From Pedococcus sp031456495 (GTDB lineage: Bacteria; Actinomycetota; Actinomycetes; Actinomycetales; Dermatophilaceae): a DNA stretch of 64,000 nucleotides. The stretch's first letter is position 1. Every line of letters begins with the position of its first letter. The DNA lies in NCBI RefSeq assembly GCF_031456495.1, contig NZ_JAVDUW010000003.1, positions 682,001 through 746,000 of the forward strand, given 5' to 3'. The position numbers and the translations under genes were made by a program. Below, in pieces: positions 1 to 8,846 of the stretch. The notes under the pieces were generated by a model. That model had not been told where the DNA came from. It made no database searches and saw only the letters and a program-made list of their open reading frames with translations.

Positions 1-251
1 AGCGAGACCGGGCCCGAGCTGAACCGGCCGGTGCGGATCTTGGGGCCCTGGAGGTCGACGAGGACCCCGACGGCGTGGCCGGTCTCATCGCTCGCCCGTC
101 GGATCTCCTTGTAGATCCGCTCGTGCTCGGCGTACTCGCCGTGGGAGAGGTTGAGCCTGGCCACGTCCATCCCCGCGTCGACGAGCTCGCGGATCTTCTC
201 GGGGGTGGAGACGGCCGGGCCGAGGGTGCACACGATCTTGGCGCGACGCAT
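1..251 (-). CDS. pyk: Pyruvate kinase, N-terminal part (cut by window edge)
   Basis: Only the first 83 residues are in the window; the rest lies beyond base 1. Pyruvate kinase makes pyruvate and ATP from phosphoenolpyruvate and ADP in the cytoplasm at the end of glycolysis. The N-terminus reads MRRAKIVCTLGPAVSTPEKI, followed by the family landmarks ARLNLSHGE and DLQGPKIRTG, which hold the phosphate- and metal-site Arg, Asn, Ser and Lys residues. The ATG at 251 has no Shine-Dalgarno sequence; instead TAAGGT (258-263) ends 6 bases before it, suggesting a leaderless transcript. It follows gltBD on the same strand after a 162-base gap. Confidence 0.96.
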   Translation of the reverse strand, partial: MRRAKIVCTLGPAVSTPEKIRELVDAGMDVARLNLSHGEYAEHERIYKEIRRASDETGHAVGVLVDLQGPKIRTGRFSSGPVS

Positions 252-257
252 ACGTCG

Positions 258-263
258 ACCTTA
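258..263 (-). promoter_or_regulatory. Putative -10 box of a leaderless pyk promoter
   Basis: Reading the minus strand, TAAGGT is followed by 6 bases and then the pyk ATG at 251. This fits the TANNNT form of actinobacterial -10 boxes, and the spacing would put the first transcribed base at or next to the start codon. No Shine-Dalgarno sequence is visible. Inferred from sequence only. Confidence 0.5.
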
Positions 264-349
264 TCGGGCGCCCCGGGACCGACGTGACCCCGGTCACCCT
301 CCGGACACCGTCAGCCCCCTGACCTCGACTTCTTGCCCGACCGCCACCG

Positions 350-374
350 TTCCGGCCGGAAATCCGGCCGGAAA
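350..374. terminator. Double CCGGCCGG palindrome between gltD and pyk
   Basis: TTCCGGCCGGAA (350-361) is followed after one base by TCCGGCCGGAAA (363-374). Each is palindromic in itself, and the two are also inverted copies of each other, so the stretch can fold as one long hairpin or two small ones. It lies in the only intergenic space between gltD (ends 414) and pyk (starts 251). It is most simply a gltBD transcription terminator, but a dimer-binding operator for pyk is also possible. Confidence 0.45.
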
Positions 375-413
375 CGGTGTGCGGCGGGCAAGCAGTCGGA
401 AGGGAGGAGGGGG

Positions 414-1868
414 TCAGACGACGAGGGGGCGGTCGGTCGGGTTGATCGGCCGCGGCAGGGCGGTCGAGCCGGTGAGGTACCGGTCGACCCCGGCGGCGGC
501 GGACCGGCCCTCGGCGATCGCCCACACGATGAGCGACTGCCCGCGACCGGCGTCACCGGCGACGAACACGCCGGGCACCGACGTCATGTAGTCCTTGTCG
601 CGCTTGACGTTCGAGCGCTCGTCCAGCTCGACCTCCAGCTGCTCGACGACACCCGGGCCCTGGGGCCCGAGGAAGCCCATCGCCAGCAGGATCAGCTGCG
701 CCGGCAGCACCCGCTCGGTGCCCTCGACCTCGACGAACCGGCCGTCCTGCATGGTGACGTCGACGAGGCGGATGCCGCTGACCTTGCCGTCCTCGCCGAG
801 GATCTCCTTGGTGGACGCGGCATACAGCCGCTCGCCACCCTCCTCGTGCGCGGAGGCCACCCGGAAGAGCATCGGGTAGGTCGGCCACGGCTGGCCGGCC
901 ACGCGCTCCTCCCCCGGCCGCGGCATGATCTCCAGGCTGGTGACCGAGCGCGCACCCTGGCGGTGCGAGGTGCCGATGCAGTCGGCGCCGGTGTCGCCGC
1001 CGCCGATGACGATGACGTCCTTGCCCTCGGCCGTGACCTGGCCCTCGACCTCCTCGCCGAGAGCGACACGGTTGGCCGGCGGCAGGAAGTCCATGGCCTG
1101 CATGACGCCGTCGAGCTCGCGCCCGGGCACCGGCAGGTCGCGCGGCACGGTCGCGCCGACGGCCAGGACGACGGCGTCGTACCGGTCGCGCAGCTGCTTG
1201 CCGGTGACGTCCTCGCCGACGTTGACGCCGCTGCGGAAGCGGGTGCCCTCGGCCTCCATCTGGGCGATGCGCCGGTCGAGGACCGACTTCTCCATCTTGA
1301 ACTCGGGGATGCCGTACCGCAGCAGGCCACCGGGCTTGTCGGCGCGCTCGAACACCGCGACGGTGTGGCCGGCCCGGGTCAGCTGCTGTGCGGCCGCGAG
1401 ACCGGCCGGTCCGGACCCGACGACCGCGACCGTCTTGCCGGAGAGCCGCTCGGGCGGCTGCGGCTGGACGTACCCGGAGTCGAAGGCACGCTCGATCGTC
1501 GTGACCTCGACCTGCTTGATCGTCACGGCCGGCTGGTTGATGCCGAGCACGCAGGCGGTCTCGCAGGGCGCGGGGCACAGGCGACCGGTGAACTCCGGGA
1601 AGTTGTTGGTCGCGTGCAGGCGCTCGATCGCCTCGCGCCAGTCACCGCGCCACGCGAGGTCGTTCCACTCGGGGATGAGGTTCCCCAGCGGGCAGCCGCT
1701 GTGGCAGAACGGGATGCCGCAGTCCATGCAGCGACCGGCCTGGCGCTGGAGCTGGCCGAGCTCCTGCTCCTCGTACACCTCCTTCCAGTCCCTGATGCGG
1801 ACCGGGACGGGCCGGCGGGCGGGCAGCTCGCGCTCACGGGTCTTCAGGAAGCCCTGGGGGTCAGCCAC
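414..1868 (-). CDS. gltD: Glutamate synthase (NADPH) small subunit
   Basis: The 484-residue beta subunit of glutamate synthase passes electrons from NADPH through FAD and Fe-S clusters to the large subunit GltB. The N-terminal quarter has the cysteine clusters CMDCGIPFCHSGC and CPAPCETAC, which hold two [4Fe-4S] centres. A Rossmann motif for FAD (VAVVGSGPAGLAAAQQL, about residue 150) and one for NADPH (VIVIGGGDTGADC, about residue 288) follow, and FVAGDAGRGQSL closes the FAD site. The GTG start at 1868 overlaps the gltB stop by 8 bases, so translation is coupled to gltB. Length and motif order are normal for the family. Confidence 0.97.
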   Translation of the reverse strand: MADPQGFLKTRERELPARRPVPVRIRDWKEVYEEQELGQLQRQAGRCMDCGIPFCHSGCPLGNLIPEWNDLAWRGDWREAIERLHATNNFPEFTGRLCPAPCETACVLGINQPAVTIKQVEVTTIERAFDSGYVQPQPPERLSGKTVAVVGSGPAGLAAAQQLTRAGHTVAVFERADKPGGLLRYGIPEFKMEKSVLDRRIAQMEAEGTRFRSGVNVGEDVTGKQLRDRYDAVVLAVGATVPRDLPVPGRELDGVMQAMDFLPPANRVALGEEVEGQVTAEGKDVIVIGGGDTGADCIGTSHRQGARSVTSLEIMPRPGEERVAGQPWPTYPMLFRVASAHEEGGERLYAASTKEILGEDGKVSGIRLVDVTMQDGRFVEVEGTERVLPAQLILLAMGFLGPQGPGVVEQLEVELDERSNVKRDKDYMTSVPGVFVAGDAGRGQSLIVWAIAEGRSAAAGVDRYLTGSTALPRPINPTDRPLVV

Positions 1869-4800
1869 GGGAGGCCTCCATGATCCGCTCCCACACCTGG
1901 GGGCCGTCGACGTCGAGTCCTTCCGCCTCTGCGGCGGTGCGCACGTCCAGGACGCGCTGGTAGTCGCGGGGCAGCACCAGGCTGAACCTCTCCTTCGCGG
2001 TCTCCCACTCCTGCAGCAGGTGCGCCGCCACGGCCGACTCGGTCCAGTCGAGGTGGCGCTGCAGCAGGTCGCGGACGGTCGTCTCGTCGTCGGGGCGCAG
2101 CGGCCCCACGTCGACGAGCTCGGGGTTGACGCGGTCGCGGTCGAGGTCGAGCACGTAGGCGACTCCCCCGGACATGCCGGCCGCGAAGTTGCGCCCGGTC
2201 GGGCCGAGCACGAGGACGGTCCCGCCGGTCATGTACTCGCAGCCGTGGTCGCCCACGCCCTCGACGACGGCCGTGGCACCGGAGTTGCGGACGCAGAACC
2301 GCTCGCCGACCATCCCGCGCAGGAACAGCTCGCCGGTGGTGGCGCCGTAGCCGATGACGTTGCCGGCGATGACGTTCGCCTCGGCCTGGAGCGGGGCGCC
2401 CCGGTCCGGCCGGACGACGACGCGCCCACCCGACAGGCCCTTGCCGACGTAGTCGTTGGCGTCGCCGAGCAGCCGCAGGGTGACCCCGCGCGGCAGGAAG
2501 GCACCGAGCGACTGGCCGGCCGACCCGGTGAGGGTGAGGTCGATCGTCCCGTCGGGCAGGCCCTCGGGGTGCGCCTTGGTGACCTCGTGGCCGAGCAGCG
2601 TGCCGATCGTGCGGTTGACGTTGCGGACCGCGACCTCGCCGGTGACGGGCGTGCCGTCGGTGATCGCCTCGCGGGCGATGGCGATGAGGCTGTGGTCGAG
2701 CGCCTTCTCCAGGCCGTGGTCCTGGCCGGTGGTGTTGCGCCGGGCCGAGCCGTCGGGGCTCTGGACGTCGGCGAAGATCGGCGACAGGTCCAGGCCGGCG
2801 GCCTTCCAGTGGTTGACGGCCTTGGTGGCGTCGATCGCGCCGACCTGGCCGATGGCCTCCTCGAGGGTCCGGAAGCCCAGCGCGGCCAGGTGCTCGCGCA
2901 CCTCCTCGGCGATGTACTCGAAGAACGTCTGCACGAACTCGGGCTTGCCGGAGAACCGGGCCCGCAGCTCGGGGTTCTGCGTCGCGATGCCGACGGGGCA
3001 GGTGTCGAGGTGGCAGACGCGCATCATGACGCAGCCGCTGACGACCAGCGGCGCCGTCGCGAAGCCGAACTCCTCCGCACCGAGCAGCGCCGCGATGACG
3101 ACGTCACGGCCGGTCTTGAGCTGGCCGTCGCACTGCACCACGATCCGGTCGCGCAGGCTGTTGAGCACCAGCGTCTGCTGGGTCTCGGCGAGGCCGATCT
3201 CCCACGGGCCACCCGCGTGCTTGAGCGAGGTCAGCGGCGAGGCGCCGGTGCCGCCGTCGTGCCCGGAGATGAGCACGACGTCGGAGTGCGCCTTGGAGAC
3301 ACCGGCAGCGACAGTGCCGACACCGATCTCGGAGACCAGCTTGACGTGGATCCGGGCCTCGGGGTTGGCGTTCTTGAGGTCGTGGATCAGCTGGGCGAGG
3401 TCCTCGATCGAGTAGATGTCGTGGTGCGGCGGCGGGCTGATGAGCCCCACGCCCGGGGTGCTGTGCCGGGTGCGGGCCACCCACGGGTAGACCTTGTGGC
3501 CGGGCAGCTGGCCGCCCTCGCCGGGCTTGGCACCCTGCGCCATCTTGATCTGGATGTCGCCGGACTTCGTCAGGTAGAGCGAGGTGACGCCGAAGCGACC
3601 GGAGGCGACCTGCTTGATCACCGAGCGCCGCTCGTCGTCGAGCAGCCGGTCGACGTCCTCGCCGCCCTCACCGGTGTTCGAGCGGGCGCCCAGCCGGTTC
3701 ATGGCGATCGCGAGCGTCTCGTGTGCCTCCTGGCTGATCGAGCCGTACGACATCGCCCCGGTCGAGAACCGCTTGACGATCTCGCTGACCGGCTCGACCT
3801 CCTCGATCGGCACCGGGGGACGCTCGGGCGAGGAGGTGAACTCGAACAGGCCCCGCAGCGTCATCAGCCGCTCGGACTGCTCGTCCACGCGCTGGGTGTA
3901 CTGCTTGAACACGTCGTACCGGCGCTGCCGGGTCGAGTGCTGCAGGCGGAAGACCGTCTCGGGGTCGAACAGGTGCGGCTCGCCCTCGCGGCGCCACTGG
4001 TACTCGCCGCCGACGGTGAGCTTGCGGTGCGGGAGGCGGACACCGTCCGGCGGGTATGCCGCGGCGTGCCGCGCCGCGGTCTCCGCGGCGATGACGTCGA
4101 GCCCGATGCCGCCGAGCTGGGAGACGGTGCCGGTGAAGTAGCGGTCGACGAGCTCCTGCGACAGGCCGATCGCCTCGAACACCTGGGCGCCGCGGTACGA
4201 CGCCACGGTCGAGATGCCCATCTTGGACATGACCTTCAGGACGCCCTTGCCGAGCGCCTTGATGAGGTTCGCGACGGCCTTGTCCGGGCTGACGCCGGTG
4301 ATGTGACCGGAGCGGACGAGGTCCTCGACCGACTCCATGGCCAGGTAGGGGTTGACCGCCGCGGCGCCGTACCCGATGAGCAGGGCGACGTGGTGCACCT
4401 CGCGGACGTCACCGGCCTCGACGACGAGGCCGACCAGGGTGCGGGTCTTCTCGCGGATGAGGTGGTGGTGGACCGCCGAGGTGAGGAGCAGCGACGGGAT
4501 CGGCGCGAGGTCGCGGCCGGAGTCGCGGTCGGACAGCACGATGAACCGGGTGCCCTCGGCGATGGCCTGCGACACCTCGGCGAAGATCTCCTCGAGCCGC
4601 GCCTGCAGCGCCGCGGCACCACCGGAGACGTCGTACAGGCCGCGCACGACGTGGGTCGCGTAGCCGGGCAGGTCGCCGTCCGCGTTGATGTGGACGATCT
4701 TGGCCAGGGCGTCGTTGTCGATCACCGGGAACGGCAGCACCACCTGGCGGGCGTGCGCCGGGCTGGCGGTCAGCGCGTTGCCCTCGGGGCCGATGACCGT

Positions 4801-6405
4801 GCCGAGGGAGGTGACGAGCTCCTCGCGGATCGCGTCGAGCGGCGGGTTCGTCACCTGCGCGAACAGCTGGGTGAAGTAGTCGAAGATCAGCCGCGGGCGG
4901 TCGGACAGGACGGCGATGGGCGTGTCGGTGCCCATCGAGCCGAGCGCCTCCGCGCCGCTGCGGGCCATCGGCGACAGGAGGATCTTGAGCTCCTCCTGCG
5001 TGTAGCCGAAGGTCTGCTGGCGCCGGGCGACGGAGGCCGCCGTGTGCACGATGTGCTCGCGCTCGGGCAGGTCGTCGAGGTGGATGAGGCCCGCGTGCAG
5101 CCACTCCTCGTAGGGCTGCTGCGCCGCGAGGGAGGACTTGATCTCGTCGTCGGACACGATCCGGCCGTGCTCGGTGTCGACGAGGAACATCCGGCCCGGC
5201 TGCAACCGGCCCTTGCGGACCACCCGGCTCGGGTCGAGGTCGAGGACGCCGGCCTCGGACGCCAGCACCACGAGGCCGTCGTCTGTGACGGAGTAGCGAC
5301 CGGGCCGCAGGCCGTTGCGGTCGAGCACGGCGCCGATGAGCGAGCCGTCGGTGAACGTCACCGCCGCGGGTCCGTCCCATGGCTCCATGAAGGTCGAGTG
5401 GAACTCGTAGAACGCCCGTCGGGCCGGGTCCATCTCCTCGTGGTTCTCCCAGGCCTCCGGGATCATCATGAGGACGGCGTGCGGCAGCGACCGGCCGCCG
5501 AGGTGGAGCAGCTCCAGCACCTCGTCGAACGACGCGGAGTCCGAGGCCCCGGGGGTGCAGATCGGGAACAGGCGGTTCAGGTCGCCGGGGATGACGTCGG
5601 AGACGAGCTGGCTCTCGCGGGCCCGCATCCAGTTCCGGTTGCCCTTGACGGTGTTGATCTCGCCGTTGTGCGCGATCAGCCGGTAGGGGTGGGCCAGCGG
5701 CCAGGACGGGAAGGTGTTGGTCGAGAACCGGGAGTGCACCAGGGCCAGCTGGGTCTCGAACCGGCGGTCGGACAGGTCCGGGAAGAACGGCTCGAGCTGC
5801 CCGGTCGTGAGCATGCCCTTGTAGACGATCGTGCGGCACGACAGCGACGGGAAGTAGACCTCGGTCTCGCGCTCGGCCCGCTTGCGCAGGCAGAAGGCGA
5901 GGCGGTCCAGCCCGAGTCCCACCATGCGTCCGACGGCGGCGCTGACGAACAGCTGCCGGAAGTGCGGCATGCAGTCGCGGGCGACCTGGCCCACGAGCTC
6001 GGCCGAGATCGGCACGTCGCGCCAGCCGAGGACGTTGAGGCCCTCCTCGCGGGCGATCTGCTCGATCCGCTCGACGGCGGCGGCGCGCTCGGCCTCGTCC
6101 TGGGGCAGGAAGGCGGTGCCCACGGCATACGCCCCGCCGACGGGGAGGTCGAAGTCGACCACGGCCCGGAAGAAGGCGTCCGGGACCTGCGTGAGGATGC
6201 CGGCGCCGTCACCCACGAGCGGGTCGGCGCCGGTGGCGCCCCGGTGCTCGAGGTTGCGCAGGGCGGTCAGGGCGTGGTCGACGATGTCGTGACCTGCACT
6301 GCCCCGCATCGTCGCCACGAGCGCGACGCCACAGGCGTCGTGCTCGAACTCACGGCGGTAGAGCCCGGTGTCGGCGGGCTGGGCGGAGAAGCGCGTGTCG
6401 GACAC
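1861..6405 (-). CDS. gltB: Glutamate synthase (NADPH) large subunit
   Basis: The 1514-residue alpha subunit makes two glutamates from glutamine and 2-oxoglutarate, the second step of ammonia assimilation after glutamine synthetase. FEHDACGVAL marks the N-terminal amidotransferase; Cys25 becomes the catalytic N-terminal residue once a 24-residue propeptide is cut off. The FMN/synthase domain carries GEGGED, and CVMMRVCHLDTCPVG (C-x5-C-x4-C) binds the [3Fe-4S] cluster. The C-terminal beta-helix is glycine rich. I chose the GTG at 6405 because VSDTRFSAQ begins a normal propeptide and GGACGG lies upstream; an in-frame GTG at 6471 would add 22 atypical residues. It heads a gltBD operon behind operator-like repeats at 6523-6562. 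Confidence 0.95.
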   Translation of the reverse strand: MSDTRFSAQPADTGLYRREFEHDACGVALVATMRGSAGHDIVDHALTALRNLEHRGATGADPLVGDGAGILTQVPDAFFRAVVDFDLPVGGAYAVGTAFLPQDEAERAAAVERIEQIAREEGLNVLGWRDVPISAELVGQVARDCMPHFRQLFVSAAVGRMVGLGLDRLAFCLRKRAERETEVYFPSLSCRTIVYKGMLTTGQLEPFFPDLSDRRFETQLALVHSRFSTNTFPSWPLAHPYRLIAHNGEINTVKGNRNWMRARESQLVSDVIPGDLNRLFPICTPGASDSASFDEVLELLHLGGRSLPHAVLMMIPEAWENHEEMDPARRAFYEFHSTFMEPWDGPAAVTFTDGSLIGAVLDRNGLRPGRYSVTDDGLVVLASEAGVLDLDPSRVVRKGRLQPGRMFLVDTEHGRIVSDDEIKSSLAAQQPYEEWLHAGLIHLDDLPEREHIVHTAASVARRQQTFGYTQEELKILLSPMARSGAEALGSMGTDTPIAVLSDRPRLIFDYFTQLFAQVTNPPLDAIREELVTSLGTVIGPEGNALTASPAHARQVVLPFPVIDNDALAKIVHINADGDLPGYATHVVRGLYDVSGGAAALQARLEEIFAEVSQAIAEGTRFIVLSDRDSGRDLAPIPSLLLTSAVHHHLIREKTRTLVGLVVEAGDVREVHHVALLIGYGAAAVNPYLAMESVEDLVRSGHITGVSPDKAVANLIKALGKGVLKVMSKMGISTVASYRGAQVFEAIGLSQELVDRYFTGTVSQLGGIGLDVIAAETAARHAAAYPPDGVRLPHRKLTVGGEYQWRREGEPHLFDPETVFRLQHSTRQRRYDVFKQYTQRVDEQSERLMTLRGLFEFTSSPERPPVPIEEVEPVSEIVKRFSTGAMSYGSISQEAHETLAIAMNRLGARSNTGEGGEDVDRLLDDERRSVIKQVASGRFGVTSLYLTKSGDIQIKMAQGAKPGEGGQLPGHKVYPWVARTRHSTPGVGLISPPPHHDIYSIEDLAQLIHDLKNANPEARIHVKLVSEIGVGTVAAGVSKAHSDVVLISGHDGGTGASPLTSLKHAGGPWEIGLAETQQTLVLNSLRDRIVVQCDGQLKTGRDVVIAALLGAEEFGFATAPLVVSGCVMMRVCHLDTCPVGIATQNPELRARFSGKPEFVQTFFEYIAEEVREHLAALGFRTLEEAIGQVGAIDATKAVNHWKAAGLDLSPIFADVQSPDGSARRNTTGQDHGLEKALDHSLIAIAREAITDGTPVTGEVAVRNVNRTIGTLLGHEVTKAHPEGLPDGTIDLTLTGSAGQSLGAFLPRGVTLRLLGDANDYVGKGLSGGRVVVRPDRGAPLQAEANVIAGNVIGYGATTGELFLRGMVGERFCVRNSGATAVVEGVGDHGCEYMTGGTVLVLGPTGRNFAAGMSGGVAYVLDLDRDRVNPELVDVGPLRPDDETTVRDLLQRHLDWTESAVAAHLLQEWETAKERFSLVLPRDYQRVLDVRTAAEAEGLDVDGPQVWERIMEASRG

Positions 6406-6499
6406 GGGCGGGTCACCGTCCTCGGGGGTCGTAGGGCGTGTGCACAACCCTCGCAAGGGCGCACGGGGCACGCGCGTGGACGGCCTTGGCCACGGCGCA

Positions 6500-6563
6500 A
6501 GCAGGATAGCCCGCGTGCTCGCCGTTCCGCTATGTGAGCCGTCTCATTCCGTATGGTGAGACG
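6500..6563 (-). promoter_or_regulatory. Putative gltB promoter with two direct operator repeats
   Basis: On the plus strand CGTTCCGCTATGTGAGCC (6523-6540) and CATTCCGTATGGTGAGAC (6545-6562) are imperfect copies of each other, set 22 bases apart, about two helical turns. On the minus strand they precede TATCCT (6508 to 6503), a plausible -10 box, so they cover about -30 to -70 of a gltB promoter. CGTCTCA and TGAGACG (6540-6546 and 6557-6563) also form an inverted pair. The far copy overlaps the end of lgt. Which regulator binds is not evident from the sequence. Confidence 0.45.
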
Positions 6564-7566
6564 TCACCCTGCGTTCACCGTGGACGTCGCCGTCCCCGTC
6601 GGCCCCCGACGGCTGGTCCGCGGCGTCCTGCGCCGAGGCGGGCACGGGCTGCCCCGCCAGCTCCCCCGAACCGTCGCCGGTGGGCGTCGAGGAGGCTCCG
6701 CCGGGCAGGGCCACGGGGCGGGTCCTGTTGGCCCAGACGATGGCCAGGCCGAGGAGGAAGACGAGGATGCTCGTCCAGACGTTGACGCGCTGGCCCAGGA
6801 TCCTGTGGGCCTCGTCGGAGCGCATCAGCTCGACCACGATGCGGCCGATCGGGTAACCGGCGACGTAGAGGCCGAAGAGCTGGCCCCGGCGCAGGCGGAA
6901 CCGGCGGTCGACGACCACGAGCACGAGCGCGAGGACGAGGCAGAACAGCGACTCGTAGAGGAACGTGGGGTGGAAGTAGCCGAGGACCGTGCTCGAGCTG
7001 CCGGGGCAGGTCGTGGCGTGCCCGGCCGCCTGGTCCCAGCAGTGGATCTCCAGCTTCCACGGGACGTCGGTGCGACGGCCGTAGAGCTCGTTGTTGAACC
7101 AGTTGCCCCACCGGCCGAGCGCCTGCGCGACGGCCACGCCGGGCACGGCCGCGTCGGCGAAGTCCATCAGGGGGACGCCGTGGCGCCGGGCGCCGATCCA
7201 GGCGCCCAGGGTGCCCAGCGCGATGGCGCCCCAGATGCCGAGGCCGCCCTGCCAGATGAAGAACGCGTGGATGGGGTGGCCGCCCTCGCCGAAGTACGGG
7301 TCGGGCGTGGTGATGACGTGGTAGAGCCGTCCGCCGACGATGCCGAACGGCACCGCCCAGGCCGAGATGTCGACGGCCTTCTCGACCGCGTGGCCCCGGT
7401 CGCGCAGGCGACGACCGGTGACCCACACCGCGACGGCGATCCCCGCGAGGATGCACAGGGCGTACGCGCGGATCGGCACCGGCCCGAGGTGCCACACCCC
7501 CGACGACGGGCTCGGGATGCTCGCCGGCACCCCCGCGGGCAGCGCAGCCACCAGGGCGGTCGTCAC
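6544..7566 (-). CDS. lgt: Prolipoprotein diacylglyceryl transferase
   Basis: This 340-residue membrane enzyme moves a diacylglyceryl group from phosphatidylglycerol to the lipobox cysteine of prolipoproteins, the first step of lipoprotein maturation. Family landmarks are GIVGGRLYHVI, FFIWQGGLGIWGA, ALGRWGNWFNNELYG (the Lgt signature region) and a late GYPIGRIVVELMRSDEA segment. About seven hydrophobic segments are visible, with a hydrophilic C-terminal tail of some 55 residues rich in Gly, Ser, Asp and Gln. The GTG start overlaps the stop of the DsbA-like gene by 4 bases (GTGA), so it is the last gene of a trp-mauE-dsbA-lgt run. A lipoprotein substrate is encoded at 38298-38783. Confidence 0.95.
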   Translation of the reverse strand: MTTALVAALPAGVPASIPSPSSGVWHLGPVPIRAYALCILAGIAVAVWVTGRRLRDRGHAVEKAVDISAWAVPFGIVGGRLYHVITTPDPYFGEGGHPIHAFFIWQGGLGIWGAIALGTLGAWIGARRHGVPLMDFADAAVPGVAVAQALGRWGNWFNNELYGRRTDVPWKLEIHCWDQAAGHATTCPGSSSTVLGYFHPTFLYESLFCLVLALVLVVVDRRFRLRRGQLFGLYVAGYPIGRIVVELMRSDEAHRILGQRVNVWTSILVFLLGLAIVWANRTRPVALPGGASSTPTGDGSGELAGQPVPASAQDAADQPSGADGDGDVHGERRVTSHHTE

Positions 7567-8327
7567 TTGGTCGCGGCCTTCACCTTGTCGGCGAACGCCT
7601 GCTGGGTCAGCCCGGTCAGGTCGAGGGTCTTGCCGTCGAGCTTGACCGTCGGGGTGCCGTTGACGCCGTCCTTCTCGGACTGGGTCTGCACCGACTCCAC
7701 CCACTGGTTGTGCACCTTGTCGGCGTAGCACTTCTCCCACGAGGTCATCGCCGCCCCCGTGATGCCGGCCTTGGTGGCGAAGTCCTTGAGGGCGGCGTCG
7801 CTGTAGCCGGCGCCCTCCTGCGCGGGCTGACCCTGGAAGGTCGCGGCGTGGTACTGGAGGAACTTGTCGTCGTCGGCCGCGCAGGCTGCGGCGTTGGCGG
7901 CGCGGTTGGAGGAGTCGTTGCTGAGGTTGTTGTCCAGGAAGGACAGCGGGTGCGCGATGAGCTTGACCTGGTTCGCCTGGACCATGTCCTTGATCTGCAG
8001 GCCGAAGATCTCCTCGAAGCGGGCGCACACCGGGCACTGGAAGTCCTCGTAGAGGTCCAGGGTCGGGACGTTCGCGGGGGCGCCGGGGTTCACCACGATG
8101 CCGGCGCCCATGGCGGCGACGTTCTTCGGCAGGGCCGAGCCGCCCGCGGTGGTCGCGGCCTTCTTGTCCGACTTGCCGAGCGTGATGGCGGTGACGACGC
8201 CCGCGACCACGAGGAGCACGACGACCACGGCGACGACGACCTTGGCCGTGCTGTTGCTCCTCGGCGCGGCAGCGGCCGCCTTGTCCTTGCGACTGGCTGC
8301 CTTGCGGTCGGCCGTGGCCTTGCTCAT
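7563..8327 (-). CDS. Membrane-anchored DsbA-like thioredoxin-fold protein
   Basis: 254 residues. A basic N-terminus is followed by one transmembrane helix (about 29-50), then an extracytoplasmic DsbA-like domain (Thioredoxin_4 type). The redox motif is C98-P-V-C101 in YEDFQCPVCARFEEIFG, and GTPTVKLDG near residue 225 supplies the cis-proline loop. Two further cysteines (CAADDD and KCYADK) may form a structural disulfide. The family oxidises or isomerises disulfides in exported proteins. Its ATG overlaps the mauE-like stop by 4 bases and its stop overlaps lgt by 4, so the three are translationally coupled. The MauE-like neighbour is the obvious candidate electron partner, which is an inference from pairing. 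Confidence 0.9.
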   Translation of the reverse strand: MSKATADRKAASRKDKAAAAAPRSNSTAKVVVAVVVVLLVVAGVVTAITLGKSDKKAATTAGGSALPKNVAAMGAGIVVNPGAPANVPTLDLYEDFQCPVCARFEEIFGLQIKDMVQANQVKLIAHPLSFLDNNLSNDSSNRAANAAACAADDDKFLQYHAATFQGQPAQEGAGYSDAALKDFATKAGITGAAMTSWEKCYADKVHNQWVESVQTQSEKDGVNGTPTVKLDGKTLDLTGLTQQAFADKVKAATK

Positions 8328-8845
8328 GCCGGGTGTCCTTCTCGGTCGAGGGTCTCGTCGGGGTCGGCCGCGGCGGCGTGGTGCGGGAACAGCCAGCCGT
8401 CGAGCGCGAGGGCCGTCCGGGGGCGGACGACCAGCCACGCCGCGCAGGCCAGCAGCCCGATGTCGCGCGCGATCTCCTGGGGGTACTGCGTCTGGGAGGC
8501 CCCGATGGTTCCCCCCTTGCCGAAACAGCCGCAGTCGATGGACAGGCCACGCGCCCACGCCGAGGAGATCCCGGCGATGAACACGACCATGAGGAACCCG
8601 CCCACCACGGCCGAGCCGCGCGTCAGCAGGCCCACCACGAGCAGCAGTCCCAGGGCGATCTCGAGCACCGGCAGGGCGTACCCGACGTAGCCGGCCACGT
8701 CGTACGGCAGCAGCTGGTAGGCCCGGACGGACCGGGCGGAGGTCTCGAGGTGGCCCACCTTGAGACCGCCCGCGACCACCAGCACCGCACCGAGCACCAC
8801 GCGGGCCACCAGCCCCACCCAGTCGCGCCACGTGCGTGCCGTCAT
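8324..8845 (-). CDS. MauE/DoxX-type membrane redox protein
   Basis: 173 residues with about four hydrophobic helices, matching the MauE/DoxX family. MauE proteins are thought to handle disulfides during methylamine dehydrogenase maturation; many actinobacteria have MauE-like proteins without that enzyme. The segment RGLSIDCGCFGKGGTIG carries the family C-G-C cysteine pair at about residues 97-99. No methylamine dehydrogenase gene is visible, so a general role with the DsbA-like protein encoded next (4-base overlap) is more likely. The start lies one base after the trpA stop, so the gene is read with the trp operon. The exact function is unproven. Confidence 0.85.
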   Translation of the reverse strand: MTARTWRDWVGLVARVVLGAVLVVAGGLKVGHLETSARSVRAYQLLPYDVAGYVGYALPVLEIALGLLLVVGLLTRGSAVVGGFLMVVFIAGISSAWARGLSIDCGCFGKGGTIGASQTQYPQEIARDIGLLACAAWLVVRPRTALALDGWLFPHHAAAADPDETLDREGHPA

Positions 8846-8846
8846 G

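Noticed and set aside
6406..6471. Longer gltB start at 6471
   Set aside because: The extra 22 residues do not look like a GltB propeptide and no good ribosome site precedes that GTG.
925..6537. Very long plus-strand open frame (about 1870 codons) opposite gltD and gltB
   Set aside because: It is antisense to two clear genes, has no family motifs, and reflects the scarcity of stop codons in high-GC DNA.
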